This document shows positions 59,372-64,000 of a stretch of 64,000 nt of DNA, piece by piece. The notes under the pieces were generated by a model. It searched no databases and was not told the origin of the DNA. It worked only from the letters and a program-made list of their open reading frames with translations. Source of the stretch: Betaproteobacteria bacterium Ga0077526 (GTDB taxonomy: Bacteria; Pseudomonadota; Gammaproteobacteria; Burkholderiales; Ga0077523); assembly GCA_001464765.1 (NCBI GenBank), contig LNDV01000035.1, positions 186,001-250,000 of the forward strand. Direction: 5' to 3'. Position 1 is the first letter of the stretch; the number at the start of each line of letters is the position of its first letter. Position numbers and translations under genes: made by a program.

Positions 59372-60577
59372 TCAGCGCCCGCTCAGAATGTTGCCGAACA
59401 GCACCCAGCGCTTGCCGTCGAAGCGGGCAAGCTGCATTTCGCCAATCGGCGAGAAATCGGTGGGGCTGGTATTGACCGTCACGCCCGGCAGCAGCATGGG
59501 CAGTTCGAGTTTCTTGATGTTCGCGGCCTGCCGCATGATGTTCTCGCGGGTGAGATCGTCGCCGCAGACCTTCAGAACATGCACCATCAGCTGGGCGGTG
59601 GTGTATCCATGCACGTTGAACACGTCGTCGAGGCTGCCGGTCTTGTGATACTTGCGCATCCACTCCTCCCAGGCCTTGGTGGCCGGGTCATTCTTCCACT
59701 GCGGATCGGTGGAATCCTTCACGTATGAAGCGGTGATGATCCCTGCAGCCTTGTCCACTCCCGCAGGCATGAGGACCGACGACACGGATGCGGACACGTT
59801 GGTAAGGTAGTGCGTCGGCTTCCAGCCGATGTCAGCCACCTTGCGGATGACCTGCGCGGCGAACTTCGGCGTGGCAAACGTGAGGAGCACGTCGGCACCG
59901 CTGGACTTGAGCGACACAACCTGCGAATCCACCGTGGGGTCGGTGATCTCGTAGCTCTGCTCCGCCACGATCATCTTGGCAGCCTTGTCGCCGAGCAGCC
60001 CCTTGAAGCCGATCACGTAGTCCTTGCCGAAGTCGTCGTTCTGATACAGGACGGCGATCTTCGCGTCGGGCTTGGTATCGAGGATATGCCGCGCGTAGAT
60101 GCGGGCCTCGGCCTGATAGCTGGGGTTGAAGCCCATGGTCCAGGGGAAGTTCTTCGGATCGCTCCACTTGTTGGCGCCGGTGGCGAGGAACAGGTGGGGC
60201 ACCTTTTTGACGTTGAGGTATTTCTGGATCGCCGTGTTGGTTGGTGTGCCGAGCGACTGGAAGATGAGCAGAACTTCGTCCTGCTCGACGAGCTTGCGGG
60301 TCTGCTCCACCGTCTTGGGCGGGCTGTAGCCGTCGTCGAGCGACAGGAAGTTGATCTTCCGGCCGTTGATGCCGCCCTGCTCGTTGATCATGGCGAAGTA
60401 TGCTGCGTGCGCCTTGCCGATCACTCCATAGGCGGATGCCGGCCCGCTGTAAGGCATGGTCTGGCCGATGCGGATTTCTGTATCGGAGGCGCCGGGGCTG
60501 TACTTCTTCTGCGCCGCGGCGGTGCCGGCCACCAGCGTGAGGACGGCCGCAGCCGCCAGTGCAACGATGCGCTTCAT
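59372..60577 (-). CDS. Branched-chain-amino-acid-type ABC solute-binding protein (copy A)
   Basis: A 401-residue periplasmic binding protein (Peripla_BP_6) with signal peptide ending AGTAAAQ. The start KKYSPGASDTEIRIGQTMPYSGPASAYG, LDDGYSPPKTVEQTRKLVEQDEVLLIFQSLGTPTNTAIQKYLN, VLYQNDDFGKDYVIGFKGLLG and PKFAAQVIRKVADIGWKPTHYLTN are typical of Liv-type binding proteins that take up amides, aromatic acids or amino acids. No permease or ATPase is adjacent. It is a close homologue of the next protein (about half the residues identical by eye), a tandem duplication. Confidence 0.92.
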   Translation of the reverse strand: MKRIVALAAAAVLTLVAGTAAAQKKYSPGASDTEIRIGQTMPYSGPASAYGVIGKAHAAYFAMINEQGGINGRKINFLSLDDGYSPPKTVEQTRKLVEQDEVLLIFQSLGTPTNTAIQKYLNVKKVPHLFLATGANKWSDPKNFPWTMGFNPSYQAEARIYARHILDTKPDAKIAVLYQNDDFGKDYVIGFKGLLGDKAAKMIVAEQSYEITDPTVDSQVVSLKSSGADVLLTFATPKFAAQVIRKVADIGWKPTHYLTNVSASVSSVLMPAGVDKAAGIITASYVKDSTDPQWKNDPATKAWEEWMRKYHKTGSLDDVFNVHGYTTAQLMVHVLKVCGDDLTRENIMRQAANIKKLELPMLLPGVTVNTSPTDFSPIGEMQLARFDGKRWVLFGNILSGR

Positions 60578-60655
60578 CTCGCTCCCTCTTGTTTGTCATC
60601 GGCCGCCTGGACACGGCTCGCTTCCTCGATTATGCCGCACACCCCGTCGGGGTCG

Positions 60656-61858
60656 TCATTCGTGTCCGATCACCTCGCCGAAGAGCACCCACCGCCTGCC
60701 GTCGAAGCGGGCAAGCTGCAACTGCTCCATGAGGAAGAAATCCGTGGCGCTGGTGTTGTAGCGGATGCCCGGCAGCGTCACGTCGAGCGAGATGTCCTTG
60801 AGGCTCGTCGCCTGCTTCATGAGGTTCTCGCGCGTCAGGTCGTCGCCGCAGTTGTTGAGGACCAGAGTCATCAGCTGTCCTGCTCCGTAACCGTAGGCAT
60901 GGTTGAAGTCACTCATGTCGGCGCCGGGCATGTACTTGGCCATGAAGTCACGCCAGCGCTGCATGCCCGGGTCCTTCGCCCATTGCGGATCGGTCGGGTC
61001 CTTCATGTAGAGGGCGGTCACGAGGCCCACGGACTTTTCCAGTCCGGCCGGCGTGAGCACGGCTCCGACGGACGACGCCACGTTGTTGAGGTAGTGGAGC
61101 GGCTTCCAGCCGACATCCGCCACCTTGCGGATGCTCTGCGCCGCGAACTTGGGCGTGGCGATGGTGAACAGGACGTCGGCCCCTGAGCCCTTGAGGCTGA
61201 CGATCTGCGAGTCGATGGTCGGGTCGGTCACCTCGTAGCTCGCCTCGGCGACGATCATGCTCGCCTTCGCGCCGAGTCCGTCCTTGAAGCCCTTGAGGTA
61301 GTCCTTGCCGTAGTCGTCATTCTGGTAGAGCACCGCGATCCTGCCCGCCGGCTTCTCCTTAAGGATGTGCTTGGCGTAGATCTTTGCTTCGATCTGGTAG
61401 CTGGGCTGGAATCCGATGGTCCAAGGGAAGCCCTTCGGATCCGCCCATTTGGTCGCGCCGGTGGAGATGAAGAGGTGCGGCACCTTCTTCGCGTTCACAT
61501 ACTTGTGGATCGCGGTGTTGGACGGTGTGCCGAGTGACTGAAACAGCGCGAGCACCTGTTCCTCCTCGACCAGCTTGCGCGTCTGCTCCACGGTCCTCGG
61601 TGGCGAATACCCATCGTCGAGACTGATGAGATTCACCTTGCGGCCGCGGATGCCGCCCTGCTCGTTGATCATCCTGAAGTAAGCGACTTCCGTCTTGCCG
61701 ATCGCGCCGTAGGCCGATGCGGGCCCGCTGTAGGGCATGGTCTGCCCCAGCTTGATCTCGGTGTCGCTCGCGCCCGGTCCGTACTTCTTCTGAGCCGGTG
61801 CAGCAGTGGAAACCAGCACTGCCACGAGGGCAGTCACGACGAGGACGACGCGCTTCAT
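60656..61858 (-). CDS. Branched-chain-amino-acid-type ABC solute-binding protein (copy B)
   Basis: A 400-residue paralog of copy A. Signal peptide (MKRVVLVVTALVAVLVSTAAPAQ), then KKYGPGASDTEIKLGQTMPYSGPASAYG, LDDGYSPPRTVEQTRKLVEEEQVLALFQSLGTPSNTAIHKYVN and VLYQNDDYGKDYLKGFKDGLG. The ATG at 61858 is chosen for the signal peptide. Differences cluster in the C-terminal half (ASVSSVLMPAG vs ASSVGAVLTPAG; NVHGYTTAQL vs NHAYGYGAGQL), where ligand contacts lie, so the two may bind different ligands. The gap to copy A is 78 bases, with no clear terminator. Confidence 0.92.
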   Translation of the reverse strand: MKRVVLVVTALVAVLVSTAAPAQKKYGPGASDTEIKLGQTMPYSGPASAYGAIGKTEVAYFRMINEQGGIRGRKVNLISLDDGYSPPRTVEQTRKLVEEEQVLALFQSLGTPSNTAIHKYVNAKKVPHLFISTGATKWADPKGFPWTIGFQPSYQIEAKIYAKHILKEKPAGRIAVLYQNDDYGKDYLKGFKDGLGAKASMIVAEASYEVTDPTIDSQIVSLKGSGADVLFTIATPKFAAQSIRKVADVGWKPLHYLNNVASSVGAVLTPAGLEKSVGLVTALYMKDPTDPQWAKDPGMQRWRDFMAKYMPGADMSDFNHAYGYGAGQLMTLVLNNCGDDLTRENLMKQATSLKDISLDVTLPGIRYNTSATDFFLMEQLQLARFDGRRWVLFGEVIGHE

Positions 61859-61988
61859 GGTTCCTCCCGGGGGGCAAGACATTGCGTCTTTCGGGGGATT
61901 ATGCGCCTGTGAACGCGGAGTCCATGAACCCCTGCGCGTCCGCCGGAAGCTGCCGTTAACGATGGAAGTTGTCGTCGTGGCAGGTTTC

Positions 61989-62444
61989 ATGTTCAAAGTT
62001 GTCGTTGCATTGGGGGCTCTGCTGCTGGCGAGCCCGGCGATTGCGGAAGTCTGTCGTTGGAAGGATGCAGAAGGAGTGACGCACTACTCGCGCGCCGCCC
62101 CCGATGGCGTTTTCTGCGAGAAGACGTTGCGGATCGTTCACACCACCTTGAGTGGTCAGTCGGCGCTCGTCTCGCGGGGGCCGGACTACGGCGTGCTGGA
62201 GAACGAGTTCCAGCGTCGCCGGCTGCAGCGCATGGAAGCCGAATTGAAGGCCGACGAGGAACGGCAGCTGCGCGTCCAGAAGGCCAGTGCCTGCAACCAG
62301 GCCACCGGTCGCTTCGAATGGCTGCGCAACGGCGGCCGCGCCATGCGCACGATGACCGACGGCCAGCCTGCCTACCTCGACGAGTCCGAACACGCGCGGG
62401 AAGTTGCCTCCGCGCGGCAGAAGGCCGAGTACTACTGCCGGTAG
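61989..62444 (+). CDS. DUF4124 exported protein (first of tandem pair)
   Basis: A 151-residue protein: signal peptide MFKVVVALGALLLASPAIA, the DUF4124 motif EVCRWKDAEGVTHYSRAAPDGVFCEKTLRI, then a charged helical part (NEFQRRRLQRMEAELKADEERQLRVQKASACNQATGRFEWLRNGG) and a C-terminal CysXX end (ARQKAEYYCR). Two ATG codons fit (61962 and 61989); the second gives a normal signal peptide. Four cysteines suggest disulfides. The same architecture is seen in the next gene. Function of DUF4124 proteins is unknown; an envelope role is likely. Confidence 0.8.
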   Translation: MFKVVVALGALLLASPAIAEVCRWKDAEGVTHYSRAAPDGVFCEKTLRIVHTTLSGQSALVSRGPDYGVLENEFQRRRLQRMEAELKADEERQLRVQKASACNQATGRFEWLRNGGRAMRTMTDGQPAYLDESEHAREVASARQKAEYYCR

Positions 62445-62530
62445 GGGTTCCCCCCGGAAAACAGGTGGCGTATCGCCGACCCTGAGTCATCGCGGATAAT
62501 CCGTGCATCGGTCCCGGGATTGCCCTTGCC

Positions 62531-62992
62531 ATGACAGTCCGCTGCTTCCTGCTGTTTCCCCTGCTCTTCGCCCCGGCGATGTCCTCTGCCGACGTGTGCC
62601 GCTGGACGGATGCCTCCGGACAGACCCACTACGCCAATAGCCCGCCCCCCGGCGTGACCTGCGCCAAGACCCTTCGCGTCCAGCCTGCCCAACCCGCCCA
62701 GCCCGGCCCCTCCGGCAACGGTGCCAAGAGCACGCGGGATCTGGAGGTCGAGTTCCAGAAGCGACGCGGTGATCGTCTGGAAGCCGAGCAGCGGGCAGCG
62801 GAGGAGAAAGCCAAGGCCGAGCATCGGGCAGAACTCTGCGGCCAGGCGCGCGGCCGGCTGACATGGCTCGAAGGCGGGGGGCGCGTGGCCAGAATCAACG
62901 CGCAGGGAGAACGTCAGGTCCTCGGCGACGAGGAGATCCTTCAGGAAATCGCCGCAGCAAGACGTCGGGTGGCACAGCACTGCTCGCCCTGA
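62531..62992 (+). CDS. DUF4124 exported protein (second of tandem pair)
   Basis: A 153-residue paralog: signal peptide MTVRCFLLFPLLFAPAMSSA, DUF4124 motif DVCRWTDASGQTHYANSPPPGVTCAKTLRV, a Pro/Ala linker (QPAQPAQPGPSGNG), a charged helix (LEVEFQKRRGDRLEAEQRAAEEKAKAEHRAELCGQARGRLTWLEGGGRVARI) and a Cys near the end (AQHCSP). The three shared features with its neighbour (DUF4124, helix with C..A.GR..WL..GGR, terminal Cys) show a tandem duplication. Monocistronic spacing (86 bases). Confidence 0.82.
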   Translation: MTVRCFLLFPLLFAPAMSSADVCRWTDASGQTHYANSPPPGVTCAKTLRVQPAQPAQPGPSGNGAKSTRDLEVEFQKRRGDRLEAEQRAAEEKAKAEHRAELCGQARGRLTWLEGGGRVARINAQGERQVLGDEEILQEIAAARRRVAQHCSP

Positions 62993-63307
62993 GCACCGTC
63001 CGTCGGCCTCGCGGGAACGCCTGACGTGCATTGCGGTCTTCGGCCAGGGTAGGTCCGCGCAACCCGTGCGGATCGCGTGGCGGCCTGCGGACTCCGGGGC
63101 TCGAGAATGAAACGATGGCAGAGCGACGCAGCATTCCGGCGAACTCGACGCCCATGTCAGGCATGCGTAAGGAGAAGGCTGCCAAATGAGGCCCGCTCTG
63201 CCGCCCGTCCAGCAGAAACCTTACCGGCCCGACAGCCTGCTAGCATGCGCCCTTCCTCACAACCTTGCCGTCCATGCCCCGCCTACTGAGTTGTTCTCGC
63301 GCCTGAC
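62993..63307. other. Intergenic stretch with one dispersed repeat
   Basis: 315 bases between the second DUF4124 gene and the TolC-type gene. The only recognisable element is the 25-bp repeat copy at 63047-63071. Open frames here look like chance frames of GC-rich DNA; no terminator or promoter is clear. Confidence 0.4.
63047..63071 (+). repeat. 25-bp dyad-containing dispersed repeat, copy 3
   Basis: GGGTAGGTCCGCGCAACCCGTGCGG matches copy 2 at 20 of 25 positions without gaps, including the complete CCGC.CAA...GCGG dyad. It is intergenic, about 55 bases after a stop codon. Confidence 0.5.
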
Positions 63308-64000
63308 GTGATTCGACTCGCCCTTGTTCTGCTGATGCTCGCGCTCCCCCTGGCAACGACGGCCGCCCCGCGCGACCCGTTCGACACCGGCAGCCTGCGA
63401 CCGCCAACGCCGCCACGCGCCTGGAACGGCCCGGACATTCCCGACCCCTGCGGCGGCCTCCAGGCCCTCCCCGCCACGATTTCCCTGCCCGAGGCGCTGG
63501 ACTTCGCCCTGTGCCGCAACCCGCGCACCCGGCAGAGCTGGGCCGCCGCCAAGGTCGCGGCCGCGCAGGCCGGGGTGGCGCAAGGCACGACGCTCCCCAG
63601 CGTGACCGGCACGGTGAACGCTCAGGGCGCCGACTCTCGCAATGCCGCCAACGCGGGACGCCGCGATCAACTGACCGGCACACTCACATTCAACTACCTC
63701 CTGTTCGATTTCGGCGGACGCTCCGCGGCGATCGAGCAGGCGCGCCAGGCCCTGTTCGCGGCCGACTGGACGCACAACGCCACGATGCAGACCGTCGTGC
63801 TCGACGTGAGCCGCGCGTACTACCAGTTGTTTGCCGCGCTCGATGCGCTCGATGCCGCGCGCGCGGGCGAGCAGTTCGCGCGGCAGAGTCTCGACGCCGC
63901 ACGCGCCCGGCAGAAGGCCGGCACGGCCACCCGCGCTGACGTACTCCAGGCACAGACGGCATTTGCGCAGACGACACTCACTCGCACGCAAAGCGAAGGC
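63308..64000 (+). CDS. TolC-family outer-membrane protein (3' end cut by window edge)
   Basis: The first 231 codons of an outer-membrane factor. A GTG start with a signal peptide (VIRLALVLLMLALPLATTAA) is followed by DPCGGLQALPATISLPEALDFALCRNPRTRQSWAAAKVAAAQAGVAQG, the helical repeat typical of TolC/CyaE-type channels, then NYLLFDFGGRSAAIEQARQALFAADWTHNATMQTVVLDVSRAYYQLFAALDALDAARAG and KAGTATRADVLQAQTAFAQTTL. The Cys pair near the start (DPCGG, LCRNP) is typical of type I secretion TolC proteins. No ATG upstream stays in frame. An RND or type I system may follow beyond 64000. Confidence 0.88.
   Translation, partial: MIRLALVLLMLALPLATTAAPRDPFDTGSLRPPTPPRAWNGPDIPDPCGGLQALPATISLPEALDFALCRNPRTRQSWAAAKVAAAQAGVAQGTTLPSVTGTVNAQGADSRNAANAGRRDQLTGTLTFNYLLFDFGGRSAAIEQARQALFAADWTHNATMQTVVLDVSRAYYQLFAALDALDAARAGEQFARQSLDAARARQKAGTATRADVLQAQTAFAQTTLTRTQSEG

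Overview
The window is GC-rich, densely packed chromosomal DNA that looks betaproteobacterial, most likely Burkholderiales or a near relative. The signs are a PEP-CTERM-tagged exported protein, several DUF4124 proteins, a CysB-type LysR regulator, a YbfB/YjiJ-type transporter, a two-domain peroxiredoxin-glutaredoxin, cytochrome c4, and branched-chain-amino-acid-type binding proteins. No tRNA, rRNA, insertion sequence, prophage or CRISPR array is visible. The placement is inferred from gene families, not from a marker gene.

Layout. 1-6645 holds housekeeping and exported proteins: NadE (cut by the left edge), a FemAB-like protein, SfsA, a PEP-CTERM esterase-like protein and two aldolase-type enzymes. 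A tandem REP-like repeat (6690-6920) is followed by small exported proteins, an alpha/beta hydrolase and a DUF4124-glutaredoxin. From 17043 down to 9719 nine minus-strand genes are closely spaced and probably form one acyl-CoA catabolic operon: GST, two acyl-CoA dehydrogenases, 3-hydroxyacyl-CoA dehydrogenase, MaoC, a ComB-like protein, two lipoproteins and a dienoyl-CoA-reductase-like SDR. Divergent from it, 17288-23595 carries an omega-aminotransferase, an M81 peptidase, methylmalonate/malonate-semialdehyde dehydrogenase, an FMN protein and an MFS transporter, as expected for beta-alanine or related amine catabolism.

23655-36768 contains a DegP-type protease, a PhnM-like protein that appears to have lost its metal ligands, a candidate small RNA with a strong terminator, DusA, CysB, a DUF2339/DUF3999 pair, the peroxiredoxin-glutaredoxin with a flavin disulfide reductase, and cytochrome c4 behind what looks like a CRP/FNR-controlled promoter. 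36901-44039 contains a HisD-family dehydrogenase, a thioredoxin/CcdA pair, a FitAB-type toxin-antitoxin pair, and a copper operon (His-rich protein, TolC-type protein, Tat-exported multicopper oxidase). 44181-50322 has a lipocalin, a large MalT/BTAD-type regulator and exported proteins of unknown role.

50472-56454 is the least familiar part: a hydrolase coupled to a protein that looks like a degraded DUF1611, a subtilisin-like protease, and divergently an ECF sigma factor, its anti-sigma factor and an outer-membrane protein with an Asp/Gly tract. The right end has a PhyH oxygenase, a MipA/OmpV protein, more REP-like elements, an SDR, two tandem solute-binding proteins, two DUF4124 proteins and a TolC-type protein cut by the right edge.

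Two dispersed intergenic repeat families cross the window: the REP-like GTAGCCCGGACGAG element (three loci) and a 25-bp dyad-containing element (four clear copies). I see no convincing complete new system. The best leads are the degenerate PhnM protein, the candidate small RNA, the 25-bp repeat family and the ECF/protease locus.
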